A stretch of DNA of 51,020 nucleotides, from contig CAKSPR010000006.1 of assembly GCA_934486455.1 (NCBI GenBank), forward strand, positions 1 through 51,020, read 5' to 3'. The number at the start of each line of letters is the position of its first letter. Positions within the stretch are counted from its first letter, which is position 1. Below, one piece after another: positions 16,537-25,842 of the stretch. The notes under the pieces are model-generated. The model worked only from the letters and a program-made list of their open reading frames with translations, did no database searches and was not told the origin of the DNA. The position numbers and the translations under genes are program-made. Origin of the DNA: an uncultured Eubacteriales bacterium (GTDB taxonomy: Bacteria; Bacillota; Clostridia; Oscillospirales; Acutalibacteraceae).

Positions 16537-17178
16537 ATGAATGATACGCAAAAGCTGATTGCAAAGGATCTTCTGTCCATTAAGGCGGTTTTTTTCCGTC
16601 CCGACGAGCCGTTTACATGGGCGAGCGGCATTAAAAGTCCCGTCTACTGCGACAACCGCCTGACCCTTACCGCACCCGAGGTCAGAAACCATGTGGAGCA
16701 GGGACTTAAAGGTCTTATAGAACGGCATTTCCCCGATGCGGAGGTACTCATGGGCACCTCCACCGCAGGAATCGCCCACGCCGCCATAACCGCTCACCTT
16801 ATGGGACTTCCGATGGGGTATGTGCGATCGGGAAGTAAGGATCACGGCCGCAAAAATCAAATTGAGGGCCGTCTTGAGAAGGGACAAAAGACAGTAGTTG
16901 TTGAGGATCTTATTTCCACCGGAGGAAGCGTTATCGAGGTGGTTAAGGTGCTGAAAGAGGCAGGAGCGGATGTACTGGGCGTTGTGAGTATTTTCACCTA
17001 CGGAATGAAAAAGGGACTTGAACGCCTTGCGGCCGAAAATGTCGTTAATTACAGCCTGTCGAATTTTGATGCCGTTGCACAGGTCGCGGCCGAGGAAGGA
17101 TATATTGCCGCCGACGATGTCAAGCGGCTTATAAAGTTCAGAGACAATCCTTCGGACGAAAGCTGGGCAGAAAAATGA
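16537..17178 (+). CDS. pyrE: Orotate phosphoribosyltransferase
   Basis: A 213-residue enzyme that joins orotate to PRPP to give OMP. Seen: TWASGIKSPVYCDNR at the N terminus, VRSGSKDHGRKNQIEG (mobile loop with basic residues), and the PRPP-binding VVVEDLISTGGSV. AGGAGG 9 bases before the ATG at 16537 fixes the start. It overlaps pyrB by 4 bases (ATGA). Confidence 0.96.
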   Translation: MNDTQKLIAKDLLSIKAVFFRPDEPFTWASGIKSPVYCDNRLTLTAPEVRNHVEQGLKGLIERHFPDAEVLMGTSTAGIAHAAITAHLMGLPMGYVRSGSKDHGRKNQIEGRLEKGQKTVVVEDLISTGGSVIEVVKVLKEAGADVLGVVSIFTYGMKKGLERLAAENVVNYSLSNFDAVAQVAAEEGYIAADDVKRLIKFRDNPSDESWAEK

Positions 17179-18092
17179 GGAATATAATAAACATTCTTGA
17201 CCTGTCCACAGAGGAAATAGACGCCCTTATAAGACAGGCGGCCGACATAAAGCTTAATCCTTCAAAATACAACGAGGTCTGCAAACACAAAATTTTGGCT
17301 ACCCTGTTTTTTGAGCCCTCCACGAGAACAAGACTCAGCTTCGAATCTGCTATGCTTTCTCTTGGGGGAAACACCCTGGGCTTTGCCGACGCATCTTCAA
17401 GCTCGGCCACAAAGGGGGAAAGCGTTGCCGACACCATATCGGTGGTCAGCGGTTACGCCGACATTATCGCCATGCGCCACCCCAAGGAGGGGGCTCCCAT
17501 TGTGGCGGCAAAGCACTCCCTCGTGCCAATCATAAATGCCGGAGACGGAGGCCACTATCACCCCACACAGACCCTTACCGACCTTATGACCGTAAGCGAG
17601 CAGAAGGGCGGCTTTGAAAATCTCACCGTCGGATTTTGCGGCGACCTTAAATTCGGCCGAACGGTCCATTCGCTTATCGAGGCACTGTCGAGATATGAGG
17701 GAATAAAGTTTGTGCTCATTTCCCCTCCCGAGCTTAAACTGCCCGGCTTTGTCAAGCAGGAATACATAAAGGACAAGAACATCGAATATGTTCAGTGCGC
17801 CTCTCTTGACGAGGTTATCGGCGATCTTGACATTCTTTATATGACCCGCGTGCAGAAGGAACGGTTCTTTAACGAGGAAGATTATTTAAGACTGCGGGAC
17901 AGCTACATCCTCACCGAACAAAAGCTTAAATATGCAAAGGACGATATGTGTATACTTCACCCGCTGCCCAGGGTCAACGAAATTTCCATCGATGTCGACA
18001 GCGACAAAAGAGCCTGCTATTTCAAACAGGCGCATAACGGCCGTTTTGTCAGAATGGCGCTCATAATGAAGCTTTTGGGGGTTAGGGAATGA
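17175..18092 (+). CDS. pyrB: Aspartate carbamoyltransferase catalytic chain
   Basis: A 305-residue enzyme that joins carbamoyl phosphate and aspartate. Seen: the carbamoyl-phosphate motif FEPSTRTRLSFE (about residue 41), SSATKGES (the loop donated to the neighbouring subunit), NAGDGGHYHPTQ, and LHPLPRVNEI. The presence of pyrI next to it indicates an allosterically controlled holoenzyme. It overlaps both neighbours by 4 bases. Confidence 0.97.
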   Translation: MRNIINILDLSTEEIDALIRQAADIKLNPSKYNEVCKHKILATLFFEPSTRTRLSFESAMLSLGGNTLGFADASSSSATKGESVADTISVVSGYADIIAMRHPKEGAPIVAAKHSLVPIINAGDGGHYHPTQTLTDLMTVSEQKGGFENLTVGFCGDLKFGRTVHSLIEALSRYEGIKFVLISPPELKLPGFVKQEYIKDKNIEYVQCASLDEVIGDLDILYMTRVQKERFFNEEDYLRLRDSYILTEQKLKYAKDDMCILHPLPRVNEISIDVDSDKRACYFKQAHNGRFVRMALIMKLLGVRE

Positions 18093-18514
18093 ACATAGAC
18101 AGCATAAAAAAAGGAATAGTCATCGACCACATTTCCGCCGGAAAGGGCATGAGGCTTTACGAGCTGTTGGGGCTTTCCGAGCTTGACGCATCGGTTGCCA
18201 TAATCAAAAATGCTCAAAGCTCCAAGCTTTCAAAAAAGGACATAATCAAGATTGACGCGGACATTAAAATCGATTTGGATGTTATCGGATATGTTGCTCC
18301 CGATGCCACCGTCAACATCATAAAGGACGGAATACTTGCGGAAAAGTTTTCGGTAAAGGCGCCGAAGCTTTTGAAAAATGTCATCAGATGTAAAAATCCC
18401 CGCTGCATAACCTCCACAGAGCAGGGACTTGACAGGGTATTCCGTCTGACCGACGAGCAGAAAAAAACCTATCGCTGCATTTACTGCGACGCAAAATACG
18501 GCTCGTCCGACTGA
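18089..18514 (+). CDS. pyrI: Aspartate carbamoyltransferase regulatory chain
   Basis: A 141-residue protein: an N-terminal nucleotide-binding domain (ISAGKGMRLYELLGL, effector region) and a C-terminal zinc domain with four cysteines, CKNPRC and CIYC. It binds CTP/ATP and tunes PyrB by feedback. Last gene of the operon; no clear intrinsic terminator follows. Confidence 0.95.
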   Translation: MNIDSIKKGIVIDHISAGKGMRLYELLGLSELDASVAIIKNAQSSKLSKKDIIKIDADIKIDLDVIGYVAPDATVNIIKDGILAEKFSVKAPKLLKNVIRCKNPRCITSTEQGLDRVFRLTDEQKKTYRCIYCDAKYGSSD

Positions 18515-18648
18515 TCGGCGGGACGGCTCGACAAAGGGCTTATCCAAATCCCGGAAGAAAATCGGCGGGTCTTGTCCCCATAAGGTTTTGGGAAAAAGAA
18601 TAAGGCCTTAAAAATCTGCGGAAATCGTTAAAAGCGCCGTGGCGGTTG

Positions 18649-18677
18649 TTGACCGCAGAGGCTTTTTATGGTACAAT
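18649..18677 (+). promoter_or_regulatory. Sigma-A promoter of glyA
   Basis: TTGACC (18649-18654), 17-base spacer, TACAAT (18672-18677), 33 bases upstream of the ATG. Confidence 0.8.
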
Positions 18678-18710
18678 AATGAGTGAAAAAATAACATCAA
18701 GGAGAAGGCA

Positions 18711-19949
18711 ATGAATTTTTTTAATGAATTAAAGAATTACGACAGCGAGGTTTTTTCCGCCAGCGACAGCGAGCTTAAACGGCAGCAGGGGAATATAGAG
18801 CTTATTGCTTCGGAAAACATTGTTTCCAAAGCGGTGCTTTTGGCGGCCGGCGGAGTGCTGACCAACAAATATGCCGAGGGGTATCCGGGAAAAAGATATT
18901 ACGGCGGATGCCAGTATGTCGACATTGTGGAAAACATAGCGAGAGACCGCGCCAAAAAGCTTTTCGGAGCCGAGCATGTAAATGTTCAGCCCCACAGCGG
19001 AGCAAATGCCAATCTGGCGGTGTTTTTTGCCCTGCTGAGCCCCGGCGATACCGTCATGGGAATGAATCTTTCCCAGGGGGGACATCTTTCCCACGGCTCT
19101 CCGGTAAACATTTCGGGAAAATATTTCAATGTTGTGCCCTACGGAGTTGATCCCGTTACCGAAACCATCGACTACGACGAAATGGAGCGCATAGCTTTCG
19201 AATGCCGTCCGAAAATGATTGTGTCGGGTGCCAGCGCCTATTCGAGAACAATAGATTTTGCCCGCATAAGAGAAATCTGCGATAAGGTGGGGGCATATAT
19301 GATGGTTGATATTGCCCACATTGCAGGACTTGTGGCGGCGGGTGTTCATCCCTCTCCCGTGCCCTTTGCCGATGTGGTGACAACCACCACCCATAAGACC
19401 CTTCGCGGCCCCCGCGGCGGCATGATACTCTGCAAAGAGCAGTATGCCAAGGCCATAGACAAGGCCGTTTTCCCCGGCGTGCAGGGCGGACCCCTTATGC
19501 ACATAATCGCCGCCAAGGCAGTGGCTTTCGGGGAGGCGCTTACCCCCGAGTTTACCGAGTATCAAAAGCAGATAGTTAAAAATGCGGCGGTGCTTTGCGA
19601 CGAGCTTAAAAAGCACGGAATAAGAATCGTTTCGGGCGGAACCGACAATCATCTTATGCTTCTTGACCTTACCGAAAAGGGTATAACCGGCAAGGATCTT
19701 GAAAAAATGCTCGACGAGGTACATATAACCGTCAACAAAAACACCATTCCCAACGAAACCTTAAGCCCCTTTGTCACAAGCGGGGTCAGAATAGGTACTC
19801 CCGCCGTTACCTCGAGAGGATTTAAAGAGACCGAGATGGTCGACATAGCCCGTCTTATAAACGATGTTATCACCGACTTTGAGGCAAACAGGGAGCGGGT
19901 ATCGGAGCAGGTAAGCGAGCTTTGCGAAAGATTCCCCATATACGAATAG
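18711..19949 (+). CDS. glyA: Serine hydroxymethyltransferase
   Basis: A 412-residue PLP enzyme that interconverts serine plus tetrahydrofolate with glycine plus methylene-THF. Seen: ELIASENIVSKAV at the N terminus, YAEGYPGKRYYGGC, HSGANANLAVFF, and the PLP-lysine segment TTTTHKTLRGPRGG. Standard length; SD AAGGAG. The one-carbon ligase fhs follows from its own promoter, so the two together feed the folate pool. Confidence 0.97.
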   Translation: MNFFNELKNYDSEVFSASDSELKRQQGNIELIASENIVSKAVLLAAGGVLTNKYAEGYPGKRYYGGCQYVDIVENIARDRAKKLFGAEHVNVQPHSGANANLAVFFALLSPGDTVMGMNLSQGGHLSHGSPVNISGKYFNVVPYGVDPVTETIDYDEMERIAFECRPKMIVSGASAYSRTIDFARIREICDKVGAYMMVDIAHIAGLVAAGVHPSPVPFADVVTTTTHKTLRGPRGGMILCKEQYAKAIDKAVFPGVQGGPLMHIIAAKAVAFGEALTPEFTEYQKQIVKNAAVLCDELKKHGIRIVSGGTDNHLMLLDLTEKGITGKDLEKMLDEVHITVNKNTIPNETLSPFVTSGVRIGTPAVTSRGFKETEMVDIARLINDVITDFEANRERVSEQVSELCERFPIYE

Positions 19950-19967
19950 TTGCCGAAATAATTTTTC

Positions 19968-19996
19968 TTTACAAAGACAGGTTTGTATAGTACAAT
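19968..19996 (+). promoter_or_regulatory. Sigma-A promoter of fhs
   Basis: TTTACA (19968-19973), 17-base spacer, TACAAT (19991-19996). Confidence 0.75.
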
Positions 19997-20031
19997 ACCG
20001 ATAACAAAAATCGGACGAGGTGTGTCAAGAG

Positions 20032-21702
20032 ATGCCAAGCGACATAGAAATAGCAAACGGCTGTGAAATACGCCCCATAGGGGAAATAGCAAGGGCGGCG
20101 GGAATAGAGGAAAAATATGTTGAGCAATACGGAAAATACAAGGCCAAGATCGACCTTTCGATTTTCGACAACATAAAAAAACCGAACGGGAAGCTTGTGC
20201 TTGTTACCGCCATAAGCCCCACCCCTGCGGGAGAGGGAAAAACCACCACCACAATAGGCCTTGCCGACGGAATGAAGAGAATAGGCAAGAATGTGTCGGT
20301 GGCTCTGCGTGAGCCGTCCCTCGGACCTGTTTTCGGAATCAAGGGCGGCGCGGCCGGCGGCGGATACGCTCAGGTCGTTCCCATGGAGGACATTAACCTC
20401 CATTTCACGGGAGATTTCCACGCTATCGGTGCCGCTAACAACCTTCTCGCCGCCATGCTCGACAACCACATACACCAGGGAAATGAGCTTGGCATAGACA
20501 CAAGAAAAATAACCTGGAGGCGCTGTGTTGACATGAACGACCGCCAGCTGAGATGCGTTGTCGACGGGCTGGGCGGAAAGATCAACGGCGTTCCGAGAGA
20601 GGACGGGTTTGATATAACCGTCGCCAGCGAAATCATGGCGGTGCTTTGCCTTTCGGGCTCTGTAAGAGAGCTTAAAGAGCGGCTTTCAAAAATGATAGTG
20701 GGATACACCTTCGACGACAGACCGGTCACCGCCGGTCAGCTTGGCGCCCAGGGCGCCATGGCCGCCCTTTTAAAGGACGCGTTAAAGCCCAACCTTGTCC
20801 AGACGCTCGAGGGCACACCCGCCTTTGTACACGGCGGTCCGTTTGCCAACATCGCCCACGGGTGCAACTCGGTAACTGCCACAAAGCTGTCACTCGCTTT
20901 AAGCGATTATACGATTACCGAGGCGGGTTTCGGTGCAGATCTCGGAGCCGAAAAGTTTTTCGATATAAAGTGCCGTATGGCGGGGCTTAAGCCCGATGCG
21001 GTTGTCGTTGTGGCAACGGTCAGGGCGCTGAAGATGCACGGCGGCCTTAAAAAAAATCAGTTGGCAAGCGAAGATCTCGAGGCTCTTGAAAAGGGAATTC
21101 CGAATCTTCTCCGTCACATAAAAAACATAACCGCGGTTTACAAGCTGCCCTGCGTTGTGGCGATAAACCGATTCCCCACCGACACCGACAGGGAAATAGA
21201 CTTTATAATCGACAGATGCCGTTCGCTTTCGGTCGACACCGTTTTGTCTACCGTTTGTGCGGAGGGCGGCAGGGGCGGAGAGGCTCTTGCAAAAGAGGTC
21301 GTAAGCCTTTGCGAGCAGCAAAAGAACGATTTTTCCTTTGCATATGAGGACGACCTTTCCATTTCCGAAAAAATCGATGCAGTGGTAAGAAAGGTTTACG
21401 GCGGCGACGGCGTTATATTTACCGACGGGGCAAAAAAACAAATTAAAAATCTCGAAAAGCTGGGGTTTTCAAAGTACCCGGTCTGTATTGCCAAGACACA
21501 GTACAGCTTTTCCGACGACGCCTTAAAGCTCGGCGCGCCCGAAGGCTTCAGCATAACGGTCAGGAGCGTTAAGGCTTCGGCCGGAGCGGGATTTATCGTT
21601 GTGCTTACGGGGAATATAATGACCATGCCGGGACTTCCGAAAAGGCCGGCAGCCGAGCGCATTGACATTGATGACAACGGAAAAATAACAGGATTGTTCT
21701 GA
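20032..21702 (+). CDS. fhs: Formate-tetrahydrofolate ligase
   Basis: A 556-residue ATP-dependent enzyme making 10-formyl-THF from formate and THF, used for purines and in acetogenic or amino-acid-fermenting metabolism. Seen: the P-loop TPAGEGKTTTTIGLADG, EPSLGPVFGIKGGAAGGG, the FTGDFHAIGAANNLLAA folate-site block, and ADLGAEKFFDIKCR. The ATG at 20032 sits 9 bases after GAGGTG; a GTG at 20020 overlaps that SD. No other acetyl-CoA pathway gene is in the window. Confidence 0.97.
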   Translation: MPSDIEIANGCEIRPIGEIARAAGIEEKYVEQYGKYKAKIDLSIFDNIKKPNGKLVLVTAISPTPAGEGKTTTTIGLADGMKRIGKNVSVALREPSLGPVFGIKGGAAGGGYAQVVPMEDINLHFTGDFHAIGAANNLLAAMLDNHIHQGNELGIDTRKITWRRCVDMNDRQLRCVVDGLGGKINGVPREDGFDITVASEIMAVLCLSGSVRELKERLSKMIVGYTFDDRPVTAGQLGAQGAMAALLKDALKPNLVQTLEGTPAFVHGGPFANIAHGCNSVTATKLSLALSDYTITEAGFGADLGAEKFFDIKCRMAGLKPDAVVVVATVRALKMHGGLKKNQLASEDLEALEKGIPNLLRHIKNITAVYKLPCVVAINRFPTDTDREIDFIIDRCRSLSVDTVLSTVCAEGGRGGEALAKEVVSLCEQQKNDFSFAYEDDLSISEKIDAVVRKVYGGDGVIFTDGAKKQIKNLEKLGFSKYPVCIAKTQYSFSDDALKLGAPEGFSITVRSVKASAGAGFIVVLTGNIMTMPGLPKRPAAERIDIDDNGKITGLF

Positions 21703-21703
21703 T

Positions 21704-21878
21704 GACGGATCGACCGAACGGGGAAATTCCCGCAGGTCTTTCGGCCGTCGGAATTCGGAGGGTCAAAAAGGCCATCCTGACGGCAAGACTAAACCCGTCG
21801 GCTCACATTTGCTGATCCGTCGGGTTTGCGATATATAAGAACGGCCGAATGACCGTTCAACCGTCGGTTTAAACGGTC
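21704..21878 (+). other. Stem-rich intergenic region before guaB
   Basis: Several complementary segments: GACGGATC (21704-21711) with GATCCGTC (21814-21821), AAACCCG (21791-21797) with CGGGTTT (21821-21827), GAACGG (21839-21844) with CCGTTC (21853-21858), and GACCGTT (21851-21857) with AACGGTC (21872-21878). The last two are mutually exclusive. A TATAAT at 21932-21937 follows without a good -35. Not recognised as a known riboswitch. Confidence 0.35.
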
Positions 21879-21990
21879 TGTACGGGAGAAAACGCAACCC
21901 TGCTCCCGCACTTTACCGCACACCGACCGCATATAATCTTAAACCAAAGGACGGCAGGCGCCGTATCCTATAAAACGGAGGTAAAAAATT

Positions 21991-23502
21991 ATGGCTTATT
22001 ATTTCAAGGATGTTTCACACACCTTCAACGAGTATCTTCTTGTACCCGGATATTCTTCGTCCGAGTGCGTTCCCGACAATGTGTCGCTCAAAACCCCTCT
22101 TGTCAAATTTAAAAAAGGGGAGCAGCCGGCCATTTCCATGAACATTCCTTTGACATCGGCCATAATGCAGTCGGTTTCGGGAGAAAAGCTGGCCGTTGCA
22201 CTTGCAAAGGAGGGCGGTGTGTCCTTTGTTTTCGGCTCTCAGCCGATCGAGTCCGAGGCAGCCATGGTAAAAAGCGCAAAGAATTTTAAGGCGGGATTTG
22301 TGGTAAGCGACAGCAACATCACCCCCGACGCCACCCTAAACGACATAATCGAGCTCAAGGAAAGGAACGGCCACTCCACCATTGCCGTAACAAGCGACGG
22401 AACGGCAAACGGAAGGCTTGTCGGTATTGTCACCTCCCGCGATTACCGCGTCAGCCGAATGAAGGGCGATGAAAAGGTATCGACCTTTATGACCCCCCTT
22501 GATAAGCTTGTGGTGGGAAGCGCCGATACCACGCTTAAAGAGGCTAATGACATCATATGGGACAATAAGCTCAACTCACTGCCCATTGTCGATGATGACG
22601 GCTCGCTTAAATATTTCGTTTTCCGCAAGGATTACGACGCCCATAAGGACAACCCCAACGAGCTTTTGGACGAGCATAAGAGATACATCGTCGGCGCGGG
22701 AATCAACACCCGCGATTATGCCGAGCGTGTTCCCGCCCTTGTAGACGCGGGAGTGGATGTGCTTTGCATAGATTCCTCCGAGGGCTTTTCGGAATGGCAG
22801 TCTAAAACCATCGAATGGATAAGAGAGCACTACGGCGACAGTGTTAAGGTGGGCGCCGGAAATGTTGTCGACAAGGAAGGATTTTTGTTCCTTGCAAAGG
22901 CAGGCGCCGATTTCATCAAGGTGGGCATCGGCGGCGGATCCATATGTATAACCAGAGAAACCAAGGGAATAGGCCGCGGGCAGGCCACCGCCCTTATTGA
23001 TGTTTGCGAGGCAAGAGACGAATATTTCAAGGAGACGGGTGTATATATTCCCGTTTGCTCGGACGGCGGAATCGTTCACGATCACCACATGACCCTTGCA
23101 CTTGCCATGGGTGCCGACTTCCTGATGCTCGGCAGATACTTCGCCCGTTTTGACGAAAGCCCCACAAACCGTATAGCCATTAACGGAAATTATTATAAAG
23201 AATATTGGGGAGAGGGCTCCAACCGTGCGAGAAACTGGCAGAGATACGACCTCGGCGGAGACAAAAAGCTCTCCTTCGAGGAGGGAGTCGATTCCTATGT
23301 GCCCTACGCCGGAAGTCTTAAAGACAATGTGGGTCTTTCGCTGAGAAAGGTCAAGTCCACAATGTGCAACTGCGGTGCGCTGACCATCCCAGAGCTTCAG
23401 CAAAAGGCCAAGCTGACCCTTGTATCGGCCACCAGCATTGTCGAGGGCGGCGCGCACGATGTCATTCAAAAGGAAACCTCGGTCAGCGGACTTAACAAAT
23501 AA
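21991..23502 (+). CDS. guaB: IMP dehydrogenase
   Basis: A 503-residue enzyme oxidising IMP to XMP, the committed step to GMP. Seen: a TIM barrel split by two CBS repeats (about residues 100-225), the catalytic loop GIGGGSICITRETKGIGRGQ (active-site cysteine), and the flap region NRARNWQRYDLGGD. This is the longer, divergent bacterial type rather than the E. coli type, with an insertion around GNYYKEYWGEGS. SD GGAGG. A strong terminator follows at 23563. Confidence 0.95.
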   Translation: MAYYFKDVSHTFNEYLLVPGYSSSECVPDNVSLKTPLVKFKKGEQPAISMNIPLTSAIMQSVSGEKLAVALAKEGGVSFVFGSQPIESEAAMVKSAKNFKAGFVVSDSNITPDATLNDIIELKERNGHSTIAVTSDGTANGRLVGIVTSRDYRVSRMKGDEKVSTFMTPLDKLVVGSADTTLKEANDIIWDNKLNSLPIVDDDGSLKYFVFRKDYDAHKDNPNELLDEHKRYIVGAGINTRDYAERVPALVDAGVDVLCIDSSEGFSEWQSKTIEWIREHYGDSVKVGAGNVVDKEGFLFLAKAGADFIKVGIGGGSICITRETKGIGRGQATALIDVCEARDEYFKETGVYIPVCSDGGIVHDHHMTLALAMGADFLMLGRYFARFDESPTNRIAINGNYYKEYWGEGSNRARNWQRYDLGGDKKLSFEEGVDSYVPYAGSLKDNVGLSLRKVKSTMCNCGALTIPELQQKAKLTLVSATSIVEGGAHDVIQKETSVSGLNK

Positions 23503-23562
23503 ACAGCCGACAGCACAAGGCACGGCAAAAAAGCGGCAAAGGAGAAGCTTGTGTTGCATTGT

Positions 23563-23604
23563 CCGCCGTCCTTTCGGAATTTTCCCGAAAGGACGGCGGT
23601 TTTT
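23563..23604 (+). terminator. Strong intrinsic terminator after guaB
   Basis: A 15-bp perfect stem, CCGCCGTCCTTTCGG (23563-23577) with CCGAAAGGACGGCGG (23585-23599), then five Ts. Confidence 0.93.
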
Positions 23605-23699
23605 CTGCCATGGCATATGCGTTGGCGGCTTTGATAAGAACCGCTGTCGGCCTGCGGGGGTGTTCATTTCTTACGGCTGATTTGTCTTTCCAAGGCCGC

Positions 23700-23728
23700 T
23701 TGCCTTTTTTTAAGCTTTGTGATAGTAT
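23700..23728 (+). promoter_or_regulatory. Promoter of the two-component system
   Basis: TTGCCT (23700-23705), 17-base spacer, TAGTAT (23723-23728). A moderate match, with a leader of about 105 bases. Confidence 0.5.
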
Positions 23729-23840
23729 AGAAACGGTTAGATATGAAAAGCGAGTCGGAAAAGAAAAACCGAGAAAAGACGAAAAAACACAGGAAACGCA
23801 AGAATCCGTAAAGTCTTGCAGGATTTTTTTGGAGGAAAGA

Positions 23841-24512
23841 ATGTATAAGCTGTTTTTGGTCGAGGACGACGACGGTATTGCCCGGTCGGTTAAAAAGCTC
23901 GGGATGTCCTGGGGGCTTGAGGTTGAGGTATGCAGGGATTTTGCAAATGTTACCGCACGCTTTGCCGAGTTTTCTCCCCACATTGTGCTGCTCGACATCG
24001 GGCTGCCCTTTTTTGACGGCTTCCACTGGTGTCGGGAAATAAGGGCGCTTTCAAAGGTACCGATAATTTTCATTTCCTCGGCGGGAGACAATATGAACAT
24101 CGTTATGGCGGTTAATATGGGAGCCGACGATTTTGTCACAAAGCCCTTTGACGGAAGGGTGCTTATGGCCAAGGTGCAGGCTCTTCTTCGCAGAACATAC
24201 GACTTTTCCGAAGGTACCGCCCTTATCGAACACGGCGGCGCCGTGCTTAACAAAGACGACGGCAGTTTAAGCTTTAACGGACAGAAGATACCGCTCAGCA
24301 AAAACGAATACCGTATACTTCTTTGTCTTATGGAAAATCGGGGCAAAACGGTCAGTCGGGAAAAGCTTATGGAACAGCTTTGGGATACCGATCAGTTTGT
24401 GGACGAAAACACCCTTACCGTTAATGTTAATCGGCTGAGAAAAAAGCTTTCGGCCGCAGGCCTTTCTGAATTTATAACCACGAAATTCGGTCAGGGGTAT
24501 ATTGTTGAATGA
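23841..24512 (+). CDS. OmpR-family response regulator (BceR-like)
   Basis: A 223-residue regulator: receiver domain with acidic EDDD near residue 9, phosphoacceptor D52 (LLDIGLP), T/S switch in ISSAGD and K in TKPFDG; then a winged-helix Trans_reg_C domain ending FGQGYIVE. GGAGG fixes the ATG at 23841, well inside a longer open frame. It pairs with the next histidine kinase; together with the BceAB-type transporter it forms a peptide-antibiotic sensing and resistance module. Confidence 0.93.
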   Translation: MYKLFLVEDDDGIARSVKKLGMSWGLEVEVCRDFANVTARFAEFSPHIVLLDIGLPFFDGFHWCREIRALSKVPIIFISSAGDNMNIVMAVNMGADDFVTKPFDGRVLMAKVQALLRRTYDFSEGTALIEHGGAVLNKDDGSLSFNGQKIPLSKNEYRILLCLMENRGKTVSREKLMEQLWDTDQFVDENTLTVNVNRLRKKLSAAGLSEFITTKFGQGYIVE

Positions 24513-24635
24513 TGATCTGCGCAGTCCCGCAGCGGCAAGCCGTAAAGAACGGTGGGGGCATTTGTCCGATAGTGCCGACGGCAAAACGGCGGTACAGCCC
24601 CTTGTGGCAGGGCAATTTACCCTGCAGGAGATTTT

Positions 24636-25658
24636 ATGAAACTGTTTTTTAGATATTTAAAATCGAAGAGATGGCCGATAGCGTCGTTTTTCGCATTTAT
24701 CGGCATATTTATCGCCGCGCTTTTGCTTTATAATATGCCCATAAAGGCGGTGGTCTACCCCTCATGCGTTTGTGCCGTTTGCGGTGGGGCTTTTTTAGCG
24801 GCGGGATTTATAAAGCAAAGGCAAAGACATGCCTTTCTCGAAAAGGCGGCGGGCATGGCGGCAGCCGAGATAGACAGTCTCCCTGCGGCGAGCGATATAG
24901 ACGACGAGGATTACCAAAAAATCATTTTCTCCCTAAAGCAGCAGACGGCCGAAATGCTTTGCGATAACAAGCGAAAGCTCCGCGACACCGTAGAGTATTA
25001 TACCCTTTGGGCTCACCAGATAAAAACCCCCATTGCCTCTATGAAGCTGGCTCTTGAGGGGGAGGACACGCCTCTCTCCAGAAGGCTTAATTCCGATCTT
25101 TTCAGAATAGAGCAATACGCCGAAATGGTCATGACCTATCTGCGCCTCGATTTTGAAAACACCGACTATGTTTTAAAGGAGTATGACGCCGACGCATTAA
25201 TAAAAAAAGCGGTAAAAAGCTTTTCCGGAGAATTTATAAACAAGCGGCTGTCCCTTGATTACCGTCCTGTTAAAACGAGCATTGTCACCGATGAAAAGTG
25301 GTTTTGCTTTGTGCTTGAACAGCTTATTTCAAACGCCCTTAAATACACTAACGAGGGCGGAGTGAAAATATATACGAAGGGCAGTGACCTTTGCATTGAG
25401 GACAGCGGAATAGGTATTGCAAAAGAGGATCTGCCGAGAATTTTTGAGCGGGGATACACAGGTATGACCGGTCGAAACGACCGCCGCTCCAGCGGAATAG
25501 GGCTTTATCTTTGCAAAAGAATATGCAAAAATCTCAACATAGGAATAAAGGCGAGCTCAAAGGTGGGGGAGGGCTCGGTTTTTGAGCTTGATCTTAAAGA
25601 GACGATAAAGAACCGCGACTGTCAGGCGATTGACGAGGCGGCAAACCGGCGAGACTGA
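24636..25658 (+). CDS. Sensor histidine kinase (BceS-like)
   Basis: A 340-residue kinase with two N-terminal transmembrane helices (about 14-34 and 40-59) and almost no extracellular loop, the intramembrane-sensing type that detects stimuli through its partner ABC transporter. Phosphoacceptor H127 in LWAHQIKTPIASMKL; HATPase boxes N (SNALKYT), G1 (DSGIGIAKED) and G2 (SSGIGLYL). A hairpin GCAGGG-CAATTTA-CCCTGC (24607-24625) ends directly against the SD AGGAG, which may tune translation. It lies 123 bases after the regulator. Confidence 0.93.
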   Translation: MKLFFRYLKSKRWPIASFFAFIGIFIAALLLYNMPIKAVVYPSCVCAVCGGAFLAAGFIKQRQRHAFLEKAAGMAAAEIDSLPAASDIDDEDYQKIIFSLKQQTAEMLCDNKRKLRDTVEYYTLWAHQIKTPIASMKLALEGEDTPLSRRLNSDLFRIEQYAEMVMTYLRLDFENTDYVLKEYDADALIKKAVKSFSGEFINKRLSLDYRPVKTSIVTDEKWFCFVLEQLISNALKYTNEGGVKIYTKGSDLCIEDSGIGIAKEDLPRIFERGYTGMTGRNDRRSSGIGLYLCKRICKNLNIGIKASSKVGEGSVFELDLKETIKNRDCQAIDEAANRRD

Positions 25659-25670
25659 AAAAACAGAGAA

Positions 25671-25707
25671 CTTACAAAAGTGTAAGAATTTAATCGGGAA
25701 ATGTAAG
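25671..25707 (+). promoter_or_regulatory. Probable BceR-type operator
   Basis: A perfect inverted repeat CTTACA-AAAG-TGTAAG (25671-25686), with a further TGTAAG at 25702-25707, exactly 21 bases (two helical turns) after the first. It lies immediately upstream of the -35 of the transporter promoter, where OmpR-family activators bind. Confidence 0.6.
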
Positions 25708-25716
25708 ACAATTCGA

Positions 25717-25746
25717 TTGTTTTATCTTTCCCGTTTTTGCTAAAAT
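25717..25746 (+). promoter_or_regulatory. Promoter of the Bce-type transporter
   Basis: TTGTTT (25717-25722), 18-base spacer, TAAAAT (25741-25746). The weak -35 next to the repeat suggests activator dependence. Confidence 0.6.
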
Positions 25747-25842
25747 GAGAGCAGAAAAGTGAGAGGCACAGGTTAACGCGCAGCCGGGAAAAAACCAAGG
25801 CCGCCGACCTGATTCTTCGAGCCTTTAAGGGAGGTAAAGTAT

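Noticed and set aside
23517..23840. 5' extension of the response regulator frame
   Set aside because: It crosses the guaB terminator; GGAGG places the true start at 23841.
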